Notes under the pieces: generated by a model | The model's database searches: none | The model's input: only the letters and a program-made list of their open reading frames with translations | What the model was told of the DNA's origin: nothing | Assembly (NCBI RefSeq): GCF_010729895.1 | Contig: NZ_AP022612.1 | Span: 496,001 to 560,000 of the forward strand | Length of the DNA stretch: 64,000 nucleotides | Reading direction: 5' to 3' | Source of the DNA: Mycolicibacterium confluentis | GTDB taxonomy: Bacteria > Actinomycetota > Actinomycetes > Mycobacteriales > Mycobacteriaceae | Shown: piece after piece, positions 1 to 7,676 of the stretch | How the letters are laid out: each line of letters opens with the position of its first letter | Position numbering within the stretch: the stretch's first letter is position 1 | Translations under genes and position numbers: made by a program

Positions 1-224
1 CCGTGCTCGGCCAGAAACGCGTCGACGCGGCCACGCAGACTGTCGGGGCCGGACTGGAAGTGGTCGGAGGCCTCGAAGCGCGCGAAAGGCCGCAGCCACC
101 AGGGCAGTTCGGGCTGCCGGTCAATGTCGATGTACCAGCTGTAGCTGCGATGCTCGAAGTGATGATGCACCGGGGCGCGGCGAAGATGCGCGATCCGGGT
201 GCGGTAGATCGCCGGCGTGCTCAC
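1..224 (-). CDS. DUF1365 domain protein, N-terminal part (cut by window edge)
   Basis: The visible 74 residues begin VSTPAIYRTRIAHLRRAPVH and continue with a histidine-rich stretch and a SYSWYIDID-type segment, which is typical of DUF1365 proteins. The GTG start overlaps the stop of the upstream FAD oxidoreductase by four bases (GTGA), so the two are translationally coupled. DUF1365 genes commonly sit with an FAD/amine-oxidase-like protein and a cyclopropane-fatty-acid-synthase-like methyltransferase in a lipid-modification cluster (Rv0449c-Rv0447c in M. tuberculosis). A methyltransferase is therefore expected just outside the window. The function of DUF1365 itself is not established. The C-terminus lies beyond base 1. 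Confidence 0.8.
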   Translation of the reverse strand, partial: MSTPAIYRTRIAHLRRAPVHHHFEHRSYSWYIDIDRQPELPWWLRPFARFEASDHFQSGPDSLRGRVDAFLAEH

Positions 225-1486
225 AACCGGCTCCCCATGCGCTGCAGGGCCGCGGCGGCCCGCACCCCGGACGCGGCACCGTCCTCGTGGAATCCCCACC
301 CGTGGTATGCGCCCGCGAACGCCACCCGTTCATCGTTGAGTGACGGCAGCCGACCTTGTGCGGCAACCGATTCCAGGGTGTACTGCGGATGGTGGTAGGT
401 CATCTCGGCAAGCACGGTGTCGGGGCTGATCGGTGCGTCCTCGCCCAGGGTCACGTGGAACCGCCGCGGGCCGGACAGTCCCATGAGCCGGCTCACGTCA
501 TAGGTGACGATGACCTCGTCGCGCCGGTCGGTCAGAAGATAGTTCCAGGACGCCCGTGCGCGTGGGTGCCTCGGCAACACCGACTCGTCGGTGTGCAGCG
601 TGGCGTGGTTGGTCGAATAGCCGATTGCGCCGAGCACGGCCCTTTCCCATTCCGTGGGCTGATCCAGCAGTGCCAGGGCCTGATCGGGATGGGTCGCGAT
701 GACGGCGGCATCGAACTCCTCGGCGCCGAATTGTGCGGTCTGGATCTGTACGCCGAACGTCGTGCGGCGCAACGACTGCACGGGGGTCCCGCGGCGGACC
801 TCGTGCAGGCGGGCCGCGATCGCCTCAACGTAGGTGGCCGACCCGCCGACGACGGTGCGCCAGGTGGGGGACCCGAACACCGTGAGCATGCCGTGGTGCT
901 CGAGGAATACGAACAGGTACTGGGCCGGGTAGTCCAGCGCGGAGTCGGGAGCGCACGACCACACCGCGGCCACCAGGGGCGTCATGAAGTACTCGGTGAA
1001 GAACTCCGAAAAGCTGTGCTCTTCCAGGAAGGCGCGCAGTGTCACGTCGGAGGCGGGGCCTTCGTGCAGCAGCGTGCTTGCGGCTCGGTGGAACCGTTTG
1101 ACCTCGGCCAGCATCCCCAGGTAGCGCCAGCGCACGAGGTTCGACGGCGCGGGGAACAGCCCGCCGAGACCCCGTGCGCCTGCATATTCCAGGCCGGCGG
1201 CGTCGGCCCGGACCGACATCGACATGTCGGTGTCGTGGGTGCGCACCTCGAGTTCGTCGAAGATGCGGCAGAGCGTGGGATAGGTGCGTGTGTTGTGCAC
1301 CAGGAATGCGGAGTCGACGGCCTCGATGACGCCGTCGCCGCGATCGAGGTGGTGCGTGTGCGCGTGCCCGCCGAGACGGTCGTCGCCCTCGAACAGCGTC
1401 ACGCGATCATGACGGGACAGCGTGTATGCGGCCGTCAGGCCCGCGACCCCACTTCCGATGACGGCGATGGATCGTCCGGTGTTCAC
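221..1486 (-). CDS. NAD(P)/FAD-dependent oxidoreductase (amine-oxidase-like)
   Basis: A 421-aa flavoprotein. The N-terminus carries the dinucleotide-binding motif VIGSGVAGLTAAY (residues ~9-21), followed by the LFEGDDRLGGHAHTH segment found in the protoporphyrinogen-oxidase/amine-oxidase-like family next to DUF1365 genes. It starts with GTG at 1486. The stop overlaps the next gene's start by four bases, giving a two-gene (probably larger) operon. By analogy with Rv0449c and its neighbours, a role in modification of unsaturated or methylated fatty acids is likely. That role is inferred from context and not shown by any catalytic motif. Confidence 0.85.
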   Translation of the reverse strand: MNTGRSIAVIGSGVAGLTAAYTLSRHDRVTLFEGDDRLGGHAHTHHLDRGDGVIEAVDSAFLVHNTRTYPTLCRIFDELEVRTHDTDMSMSVRADAAGLEYAGARGLGGLFPAPSNLVRWRYLGMLAEVKRFHRAASTLLHEGPASDVTLRAFLEEHSFSEFFTEYFMTPLVAAVWSCAPDSALDYPAQYLFVFLEHHGMLTVFGSPTWRTVVGGSATYVEAIAARLHEVRRGTPVQSLRRTTFGVQIQTAQFGAEEFDAAVIATHPDQALALLDQPTEWERAVLGAIGYSTNHATLHTDESVLPRHPRARASWNYLLTDRRDEVIVTYDVSRLMGLSGPRRFHVTLGEDAPISPDTVLAEMTYHHPQYTLESVAAQGRLPSLNDERVAFAGAYHGWGFHEDGAASGVRAAAALQRMGSRL

Positions 1487-1523
1487 ATCAGGTGTTCGGA
1501 GCCGCGACGCGGATGGATCGGTC

Positions 1524-1547
1524 GGTGTGAGTGTGTTGGCTCACACC
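1524..1547. terminator. Short hairpin at the end of the cyclotransferase/hydrolase gene
   Basis: Perfect 8-bp inverted repeat GGTGTGAG / CTCACACC with an 8-nt loop. It overlaps the stop codon of the upstream minus-strand gene and precedes the FAD oxidoreductase start. There is no T-tract, so a terminator role is only possible. Confidence 0.3.
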
Positions 1548-2551
1548 CAGGTCGAGGCGGCGGACGCCAGTCCCTCGACGAGTCGCGACGTCACGACCGG
1601 GAGGCCGTCGTCGGCGGCCACCGGGCTCAGCGGGCTGATGCCCCGCACTCGCGGCGACAGTTCGAGTTGGGCCCCGCCGCCGCGCGCGCGGTTGACGGGG
1701 TTGTCCGGATGCAGGCCGCGCAGTTCGCGCGGGATCTCCTCGAGGTCGGTGATCACGCGATAGCCCGGCAGGTCCAGGTGGTCGGCGACGTGCGCCGCGA
1801 GGTCCCGATTGCCGCCGCCGGCGAGCAGATGGGTGCTCTGCCCCATGCGGCCGTACCCGTGCACCGACACGACGACGTCGACGTGGTCGAGGAACTCCGC
1901 GAGCCGAACCGATTCGGCCGGGTCGAACCGCGCCGACGCCAGGTGGTGCGGATAGTCGGTCGGGTGCCGCACGGTGTAGAACGAGGCTCCGGCGGCCTCG
2001 GCCGCGCGCTCGGCGATCACATCGGTCATGCGCTCCAGGTCGCCGCCGTGGATCGCCATGAAGCCGAACCGTGATCGCAGCACGTGCTCCTCGTGGACGT
2101 GAGGATCGCTCAGCAGGTCCGAAAGCGTCTGTGGCCCTGATGAATCCGGCGCGGGACGATGCGGCCACCCGGCCGGGTCCCAGCGGTGCAGGAAGTCGAT
2201 CCAACGCTGCGGCAGGTCGTGGTGGCGCGCGGCGTCGATGATGCGTTCCAGATAGCCGGGCCGTGGCGGGCCGGGTTCGACGCGGTGGTCGACGTAGACC
2301 CAGACGTCGGCGGGCCCGGTCGGAACGTGCACGGTCAACCGGTCCCGGCGGTAGCGCACCGGCACCCCCTCGGCGCGGTCAAGGGCCGCCAGGTCGGCCT
2401 CCGAGATGTCCCACACAATGCCGTGTACCTGCGACCCGCGGAACGGCTCGATGGTGGCCACTCCGCGTTCGTTGATCAGCCAGTCATGGTCGGCCAGCAC
2501 CGCGGGCCTGGGGTCCTTCGCGTCCGGGCATCGGGCCGTCATCTGTTGCAC
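1541..2551 (-). CDS. Gamma-glutamylcyclotransferase-like domain fused to poly-gamma-glutamate hydrolase domain
   Basis: The N-terminal ~115 residues are of the GGCT/AIG2 type, with the hallmark LDRAEGVPVRYRR. The C-terminal ~220 residues resemble the zinc-dependent poly-gamma-glutamate hydrolase family (DUF867), with GFMAIHGGDLERMT, VVSVHGYGR and HPDNPVNRARGGGAQLEL. Both halves act on gamma-glutamyl bonds, so this is a coherent fusion. The coordinates use the first canonical start, GTG 2551. That start omits the RYFAYGSNL motif that forms the GGCT substrate loop and that lies in frame immediately upstream. There is no ATG, GTG or TTG between that motif and the mntH stop. An ATC at 2599-2597 sits 7 nt after a GAGGGG Shine-Dalgarno-like run and would restore a 352-aa protein. 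The gene follows mntH closely, so the two are probably co-transcribed. Confidence 0.75.
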   Translation of the reverse strand: MQQMTARCPDAKDPRPAVLADHDWLINERGVATIEPFRGSQVHGIVWDISEADLAALDRAEGVPVRYRRDRLTVHVPTGPADVWVYVDHRVEPGPPRPGYLERIIDAARHHDLPQRWIDFLHRWDPAGWPHRPAPDSSGPQTLSDLLSDPHVHEEHVLRSRFGFMAIHGGDLERMTDVIAERAAEAAGASFYTVRHPTDYPHHLASARFDPAESVRLAEFLDHVDVVVSVHGYGRMGQSTHLLAGGGNRDLAAHVADHLDLPGYRVITDLEEIPRELRGLHPDNPVNRARGGGAQLELSPRVRGISPLSPVAADDGLPVVTSRLVEGLASAASTWV

Positions 2552-2602
2552 GGACAGGTTGGACCCGTACGCGAAGTAGCGATGGACGGCCGAGAGGATG
2601 CG

Positions 2603-3829
2603 CTAACCCCTCACCGTCAACCAGATGAGCACCACATTCAGCAGGGTAATCACGCCCGCGACCAGCCACCCGAGGGTTGTGGTGACGCGGTGGTTGACGT
2701 CGGCGCCCATCACCGACGAACTGCTGGTCAGACGTATCAGTGGGATCAGCGCGAACGGGATGCCGAACGACAGCACCACCTGGGACAGCACCAGGGCGCG
2801 GCTGGGATCGAAGCCGACACCCAGGATGATCAGCGCCGGGATCAGCGTGATGAGGCGCCGCGCGAAGATCGGGATCGACACCTTCAGCAGGCCCTGCATG
2901 ATCATCGCGCCGGCGTAGGCGCCCACCGACGTCGAGGCCAGACCCGACGCCAGCAGGCCGATCGCGAAGAACAGCGCGACCGTCGGTCCGAGGGTGTCGC
3001 GGACCGCGGCATGCGCGCCCTCGATCGAGTCGGTGTCCTCGCGGCCCTGCAGATTGGTCGCGGCCACCAGCAGCATCGCGATGTTGACCGATCCGGCGAC
3101 CAGCATCGCCAGGGTGACGTCCCACCGCGTCGCCGACAGCAGGCGCCGCCGCAGTGGGCCGGGTTCGGGGTGCCCGTGCCGGTCGCGGGCCAGCCCGCTG
3201 TGCAGGTACACCGCGTGCGGCATCACGGTGGCGCCCAGCATGGCCGTCGCCAACAGCACGCTCTCGGCACCGTCGAAGCGGGGGATCAGGCCCGAGGCGA
3301 CCGACGCCGCGGGCGGTGTCTCGACGAACAGGCTGGTGAGGAACCCGATCGCGATGACCAACAGCAGACCCGAGATTACGTGCTCGAACATCCGTTGGCC
3401 GCGCCGGTCCTGCACGAACAGCAGGGCCATCGACACCGCGCCGGTGATCAGGCCACCGACCACCAGCGGAAGGTCGAACAGCAGGTACAGGGCGATCGCC
3501 CCGCCGACGACCTCGGCCAGATCCGTGGCCATCGCCACCAGTTCGGCCTGCAGCCAGTACCCGATGCGCGAGCGGCGACGGGTGTGGTCGGCGACGGCCT
3601 CGGGCAGCGAGCGCCCGGTGACCAGACCGATCTTCGCGGACAGGTACTGCACCAGGCCCGCCATGATGTTGGCGAGCACGATCACCCACAGCAGCATGAA
3701 GCCGTACTGCGCGCCGGCGCTGACGTTCGCCGCGACGTTGCCGGGGTCGACGTAGGCGATCGCGGCAACGAACGCGGGACCCAGCAGATACCAGCTGAAC
3801 CGCGACGAGGTCTGTTGAGGGAGCCCCAC
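2603..3829 (-). CDS. mntH: NRAMP-family divalent metal (Mn2+/Fe2+) transporter
   Basis: A 408-aa polytopic membrane protein. AYVDPGN (residues ~25-31) is the metal-binding DPGN motif of TM1. The MPHAVYLHS segment supplies the conserved Met-Pro-His of TM6. Length and spacing match bacterial MntH proton-coupled manganese importers. The start is GTG at 3829. The upstream gap holds an inverted repeat (3866-3879) that could be a metal-regulator operator. The gene downstream shares its reading frame immediately after the mntH stop. Confidence 0.92.
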   Translation of the reverse strand: MGLPQQTSSRFSWYLLGPAFVAAIAYVDPGNVAANVSAGAQYGFMLLWVIVLANIMAGLVQYLSAKIGLVTGRSLPEAVADHTRRRSRIGYWLQAELVAMATDLAEVVGGAIALYLLFDLPLVVGGLITGAVSMALLFVQDRRGQRMFEHVISGLLLVIAIGFLTSLFVETPPAASVASGLIPRFDGAESVLLATAMLGATVMPHAVYLHSGLARDRHGHPEPGPLRRRLLSATRWDVTLAMLVAGSVNIAMLLVAATNLQGREDTDSIEGAHAAVRDTLGPTVALFFAIGLLASGLASTSVGAYAGAMIMQGLLKVSIPIFARRLITLIPALIILGVGFDPSRALVLSQVVLSFGIPFALIPLIRLTSSSSVMGADVNHRVTTTLGWLVAGVITLLNVVLIWLTVRG

Positions 3830-3865
3830 GTGCCCACTCTAAATCCGGGTGGGCGAATCAGAAAG

Positions 3866-3879
3866 TTAGGGTGCCCGAA
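3866..3879. promoter_or_regulatory. Possible MntR-type operator upstream of mntH
   Basis: The sequence TTAGGGTGCCCGAA is an interrupted palindrome (TTnGGG / CCCnAA) 37-50 bp upstream of the mntH start. DtxR/MntR-family repressors bind palindromes of this general form in front of manganese importers. Assignment to MntR is inferred from position only. Confidence 0.4.
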
Positions 3880-3884
3880 AACTC

Positions 3885-3919
3885 AGGATGTCCCCGCGTG
3901 TTGGGCGCGGGGTCATCCT
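3885..3919 (-). terminator. Terminator of the small secreted-protein gene
   Basis: A 14-bp hairpin with one mismatch (AGGATGTCCCCGCG against CGCGGGGTCATCCT) and a 7-nt loop lies directly after the stop of the 80-aa secreted protein. It is followed on the minus strand by GAGTTTTC. It separates that gene from the mntH promoter. Confidence 0.65.
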
Positions 3920-3929
3920 CGGGGGCGGG

Positions 3930-4172
3930 TCAGAAAACCATCCCGGCGCCGAAGAACGGGTCGCCGTACCAAGGCATGGCGTACACCGAGGGACGAGAGT
4001 CGATCTGAACGTTGCCTGGTGACGAGCACACGGTGTTCTGGCCGCCCTGGATGCCGCCGCTGCCGCCGGTGGCCTCGCACGTGGGCGCAGCGACCGCGGC
4101 GGGCGCCGCTGCGATGGCAACCGCGGCACCTCCAGCCACCAGGGCGGGGACGATGAAACGCAGCACGCGCAT
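3930..4172 (-). CDS. Small secreted protein, mycobacterial hypothetical
   Basis: An 80-aa protein with a clear Sec signal peptide: MRVLRF, a hydrophobic core, then Ala-rich AAPAAVAA with likely cleavage before PTCEATGG near residue 30. The mature part is about 50 residues, glycine-rich, with two cysteines that could form one disulfide. A GAAAGGACTT Shine-Dalgarno region precedes the ATG. Small secreted two-cysteine proteins of this type are common in mycobacteria and uncharacterised. It has its own terminator downstream. No function can be assigned. Confidence 0.7.
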   Translation of the reverse strand: MRVLRFIVPALVAGGAAVAIAAAPAAVAAPTCEATGGSGGIQGGQNTVCSSPGNVQIDSRPSVYAMPWYGDPFFGAGMVF

Positions 4173-4223
4173 GGGAAGTCCTTTCGTTCGGACAGAGCTT
4201 TTCCAGTGTATATCTCAGTGTTG

Positions 4224-5015
4224 TCAGAGGTCGGGGATGGGAAGGTCAAGGTTGGGAAAGGTGATCCCGCCGTCGACTTCGAGCGTCTTGCCGGTGAGAT
4301 AACTGCCCGCCGGCGACGCGAGATACACCGCCGCCGCAGCGATGTCGGCGGGATCGCCCAGACGCCGCATCGGCGTGGCCCGCTCCATCGGCTCGCGGAG
4401 ATCATCGTTGGAGGCCACGACATCCAGCGCCGAGGTCAGGATCGAGCCGGGAGCGATGGCATTGACCCGAATGCGCGGGCACAGATCGAGCGCGGCCAGC
4501 CGGGTGTACTGCGCCAGCGCACCTTTGGCGGTCCCGTACGCCGCGAACCCGCGCCCCGCCACCCGGCCCATGGTCGAGGTGATGTTGATGATGCTGCCGC
4601 CGCCGGAGTGTTCGAGCATCAGCGGGACGGCGGCCGTCGTCAGGGCATGCGCGGTCAGCACATTGAACGTGAACGCATCCCGCAGGTCCTTGGTCGAGGT
4701 GTTCAGCAGCGGAGCCGGCATCGTGCCCCCGACGTTGTTGACCACGACGTCGAGGCGTCCGAACGCCTCGACCGCGGCCTCGGCCAGCGCCGCGGTGGCC
4801 TCGGGGTGCGCCAGGTCGCCGACGACGACGTGCGCGCGCCGGCCCAGGGCCCGGATCTGGTCGGCGACCGTGTCGAGTTCGGCCTGGGTGCGTGACGCCA
4901 CCACCACGTCGGCGCCCACTTCGGCGAATGCCACCGCAATGGCCGCGCCGAGGCCGCGGCCCGCACCGGTGACGACGGCAACCTGATTGTCGAGTCTGAA
5001 TCTGTCGAGGATCAT
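4224..5015 (-). CDS. Short-chain dehydrogenase/reductase (SDR)
   Basis: A 263-aa classical SDR. It has the cofactor motif TGAGRGLG near residue 17, the NNVG motif near residue 92, the catalytic Ser in NITSTMG, and YGTAK as the Tyr-x-x-x-Lys pair. The C-terminus ends [14 protein letters not shown] as in 3-oxoacyl-ACP-reductase-like SDRs. Substrate unknown. It diverges from the kinase gene at 5054 with only 38 bp between starts, and both promoters appear to be leaderless. The ATG at 5015 lies 8 nt from a TAGCGT -10 element. Confidence 0.85.
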   Translation of the reverse strand: MILDRFRLDNQVAVVTGAGRGLGAAIAVAFAEVGADVVVASRTQAELDTVADQIRALGRRAHVVVGDLAHPEATAALAEAAVEAFGRLDVVVNNVGGTMPAPLLNTSTKDLRDAFTFNVLTAHALTTAAVPLMLEHSGGGSIINITSTMGRVAGRGFAAYGTAKGALAQYTRLAALDLCPRIRVNAIAPGSILTSALDVVASNDDLREPMERATPMRRLGDPADIAAAAVYLASPAGSYLTGKTLEVDGGITFPNLDLPIPDL

Positions 5016-5023
5016 CGCGCGTC

Positions 5024-5046
5024 ACGCTAGCAAGGCCGGGTAGGTT
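5024..5046. promoter_or_regulatory. Back-to-back leaderless promoters (SDR minus / kinase plus)
   Basis: TAGCGT on the minus strand (5029-5024) lies 8 nt before the SDR ATG. TAGGTT on the plus strand (5041-5046) lies 7 nt before the kinase GTG. TAnnnT 6-8 nt from a start codon is the known signature of mycobacterial leaderless transcripts. Confidence 0.6.
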
Positions 5047-5053
5047 CACGAAC

Positions 5054-6049
5054 GTGATTCCGGATGGCGCAGATCTCGATCGCGACATTGCGGCCGAGGC
5101 GCTCACCGAGCATGCGGTGGCGCCGGGGTCGCCACTGGAGTTGTTGAATCGCTCGGAGAATTCCACCTATCTGCTGACAGACGCCGCGACGGGGGAGCGG
5201 TCGGTGGTCCGCGTGCACCGCGGCGGCTACCACGAGCACCGTCAGATCGAATCCGAACTGATGTGGCTGGACGCGCTCAGTGCGGACGGTGTGGTCGCCG
5301 TACCGAGACCGTTGGAGGCCGCCGACGGCAGCCGGGTGGTGACGGTCGACGTCGACGGCGCACCGCGCCACGTCGTCAGATTCGAGTGGGTCGCCGGGTC
5401 GCATCCGGAGGAGGACGCGCTGGGCGCGGCCGACTTTCATGAGCTCGGCCGGATCACCGCCGTGTTGCACGGGCATTCACGCGAGTGGCCGAAGCCCAGC
5501 GGGTTCGACCGGTTCGCCTGGAATTGGCACACCTGCCTGGGCGAGGCGCCGCGGTGGGGCCGCTGGCAGGATTCGGCCGGGGTCGGTGCGGGCGAGCGCA
5601 CGGTCCTCGACCGGGCACAATCGCTTCTGCGAGACCGCTTGAGCGAGTATGGATCCGGCCACGACCGATTCGGGCTGGTGCACGCCGACCTCCGGTTGGC
5701 CAACCTGCTCGTCGACGACGGCAACCTCACGGTGATCGACTTCGACGACAGCGGATTCAGTTGGTTCTTCTACGACTTCGCGGCCGCCGTGTCGTTCATC
5801 GAGGATGATCCGGCGCTGCCGCAATGGCAGGACGCCTGGCTGACCGGTTACCGCACCGTGGCGCCCGTGAACCCCGCCGACGAGGAGATGCTGGCGTCGT
5901 TGGTGCTGGTGCGACGGCTGATGCTGTTGGCGTGGATGGGCACGCACGACCATGCGCTGGAGGCGCAGACCAAGCTGGCCAGCTACGCCAAGGGCAGCTG
6001 TGATCTGGCGGAGGGCTATCTGCGCTCGGGTGGCCGCACGCTCGGGTGA
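5054..6049 (+). CDS. Phosphotransferase of the APH/choline-kinase fold (SrkA/homoserine-kinase-II-like)
   Basis: A 331-aa protein kinase-like enzyme. The catalytic loop is LVHADLRLANLLVDD (His-x-Asp...Asn) near residue 215 and the metal-binding IDFDDSG follows near residue 235. The N-terminal lobe contains LNRSENSTYLL, the glycine-poor loop of this family. Length and motif spacing fit the aminoglycoside-phosphotransferase superfamily, which includes stress-response Ser/Thr kinase SrkA and homoserine kinase II. The actual substrate is unknown. The GTG start appears leaderless. The stop lies 63 bp before the type III PKS start, on the same strand. Confidence 0.8.
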   Translation: MIPDGADLDRDIAAEALTEHAVAPGSPLELLNRSENSTYLLTDAATGERSVVRVHRGGYHEHRQIESELMWLDALSADGVVAVPRPLEAADGSRVVTVDVDGAPRHVVRFEWVAGSHPEEDALGAADFHELGRITAVLHGHSREWPKPSGFDRFAWNWHTCLGEAPRWGRWQDSAGVGAGERTVLDRAQSLLRDRLSEYGSGHDRFGLVHADLRLANLLVDDGNLTVIDFDDSGFSWFFYDFAAAVSFIEDDPALPQWQDAWLTGYRTVAPVNPADEEMLASLVLVRRLMLLAWMGTHDHALEAQTKLASYAKGSCDLAEGYLRSGGRTLG

Positions 6050-6111
6050 ACTTTTGGGGCGTTTCGCGCGTACCCACCTATGTGGACCCTCGAAGCCATA
6101 CCTTTGACGAC

Positions 6112-7161
6112 ATGATCGGATCGGACCCTGGTCCCGGACTTGTCGCCGCGACCGTGGAGTTCCCACCCCACCGCCACAGCCAGGACGAAGTCGTCTCTGC
6201 GCTCACCACTTTCGCCGGTGAGGAGTTCACCCGGTTCGCGCGCAACAGCGGCGTCGACGCCCGCAATCTGGCGCTGCCACTGGCGCGGTACGGACAGTTG
6301 AGCGGATTCACCGAAGCCAATGACGTGTTCGTCGACGTGGCGGTCGCCCTGGCCGAGCAGGCCCTGGAGAACGCGCTGTCGAAGGCCCGGATCAGACCGG
6401 ACGAGGTCGACGTCATCTTCTCGACCACGGTCACGGGTCTGGCGGTGCCGACCATCGACGCCAGGCTGGCCGCCCGTGTCGGCCTGCGTGCGGATGTCAA
6501 ACGCGTCCCCCTGTTCGGTCTGGGATGTGTCGCCGGCGCTGCCGGGGTCGCGCGGATGCACGACTACCTGCGCGCGTTCCCGGACCAGATTGCCGTCCTG
6601 GTGGCGGTGGAACTCTGTTCGCTGACCATCCAGCGTGACGACCACTCCATGGCGAACCTGGTGGCGTCGAGCCTCTTCGGCGACGGCGCCGCGGCGGTCG
6701 TGGCCGCGGGTGCACAGCGGGGCGCGCCGGGTCCGCAGGTGCTGGCGACCCGGAGCCGGCTCTATCCCGACAGTGAGAGCGTGATGGGCTGGGAGATCGG
6801 CACTTCCGGCTTCAAGATCGTGTTGTCGGCCGGGATCCCGGACATCGCCGAGAAGTATCTCGGTGAGGACGTGAATCTGTTCCTGGCCGAATTCGGCCTC
6901 ACCCCTTCCGATATCGACACCTGGGTGTGTCATCCCGGTGGACCCAAGGTCATCGAGGCCGTGCAGGATGTGCTCGAATTGCCCGCGACCGCGCTGGACC
7001 GCACGCGGGAATCGTTGCGTGAGCACGGCAACCTGTCCTCGGTGTCGGTGCTCGACGTGCTGCGCGCCAACCTGGCCGACCCACCACCACCGGGATCGCT
7101 GGGCATGATGGTCGCCATGGGCCCCGGCTTCTGCTCCGAACTGGTGCTGCTGCGTTGGTGA
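6112..7161 (+). CDS. Type III polyketide synthase
   Basis: A 349-aa chalcone-synthase-fold enzyme. The nucleophilic Cys lies in FGLGCVAGAAG, the catalytic His in DTWVCHPGGPKV and the Asn in HGNLSSVSV, giving the Cys-His-Asn triad. An in-frame GTG at 6046 overlaps the previous stop. ATG 6112 is preferred because VAATVEFPPHRHSQ, the usual family N-terminus, follows shortly after it. It is coupled to a methyltransferase and a flavoprotein hydroxylase. That gene order is the one of Streptomyces srsABC (alkylresorcinols and quinones) and of mycobacterial polyketide-quinone clusters. A long-chain acyl-primed resorcinol or pyrone product is the likely output. Confidence 0.88.
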   Translation: MIGSDPGPGLVAATVEFPPHRHSQDEVVSALTTFAGEEFTRFARNSGVDARNLALPLARYGQLSGFTEANDVFVDVAVALAEQALENALSKARIRPDEVDVIFSTTVTGLAVPTIDARLAARVGLRADVKRVPLFGLGCVAGAAGVARMHDYLRAFPDQIAVLVAVELCSLTIQRDDHSMANLVASSLFGDGAAAVVAAGAQRGAPGPQVLATRSRLYPDSESVMGWEIGTSGFKIVLSAGIPDIAEKYLGEDVNLFLAEFGLTPSDIDTWVCHPGGPKVIEAVQDVLELPATALDRTRESLREHGNLSSVSVLDVLRANLADPPPPGSLGMMVAMGPGFCSELVLLRW

Positions 7162-7676
7162 ACCTCTACTACGTGCTGATCGCGGCCGTCGGCGTCGAGC
7201 GACTGGCCGAACTCGTCGTGTCCAAACGCAATGCGCGCTGGGCATTCGAACGCGGCGCCACGGAGTTCGGGCGCCGGCACTATCCGGTGATGGTGGTCCT
7301 GCACACGTCCCTGTTGGTGGGCTGCGTGCTCGAGGTGTGGCTGGCGGACCGGCCGTTCCTGCCCTGGCTGGGTTGGCCGATGCTGGCGCTCGTGCTGGCC
7401 GCGCAGGTGCTGCGGTGGTGGTGCATCGCGACACTCGGGCCGCGGTGGAACACGCTGGTGATCGTGCTGCCCGGGGAACCCCTGGTGCGGCGCGGGCCCT
7501 ACCGCTGGATTCACCACCCGAACTATGTGGCCGTGGTGGTCGAGGGCATTGCCCTGCCCCTGGTCCACACCGCCTGGGTGACGGCGCTGTGCTTCACCGT
7601 GGCCAACGCGGTGCTGCTCGCCGTCCGGATCCGGGTGGAGAACGCCGCGCTGGGTTACACCGATGCCCGGGTTTGA
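7158..7676 (+). CDS. Isoprenylcysteine carboxyl methyltransferase (ICMT)-family membrane methyltransferase
   Basis: A 172-aa integral membrane protein with several hydrophobic segments and the ICMT signature GPYRWIHHPNYV near residue 115, followed by the conserved VRIRVENAAL. GTG 7158 overlaps the PKS stop (GTGA), and the stop overlaps the next start by 14 bp. In srsB-type clusters this family methylates the type III PKS product rather than prenylated protein. The same role is inferred here. Confidence 0.85.
   Translation: MNLYYVLIAAVGVERLAELVVSKRNARWAFERGATEFGRRHYPVMVVLHTSLLVGCVLEVWLADRPFLPWLGWPMLALVLAAQVLRWWCIATLGPRWNTLVIVLPGEPLVRRGPYRWIHHPNYVAVVVEGIALPLVHTAWVTALCFTVANAVLLAVRIRVENAALGYTDARV

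Noticed and set aside
356-4156. Several long plus-strand frames opposite the FAD, fusion-enzyme and MntH genes
   Set aside because: They mirror real minus-strand genes and their translations are low-complexity Arg/Gly/Gln-rich.
6046-6111. Extended start of the type III PKS at 6046
   Set aside because: The 22 extra residues do not resemble type III PKS N-termini and would overlap the kinase stop.
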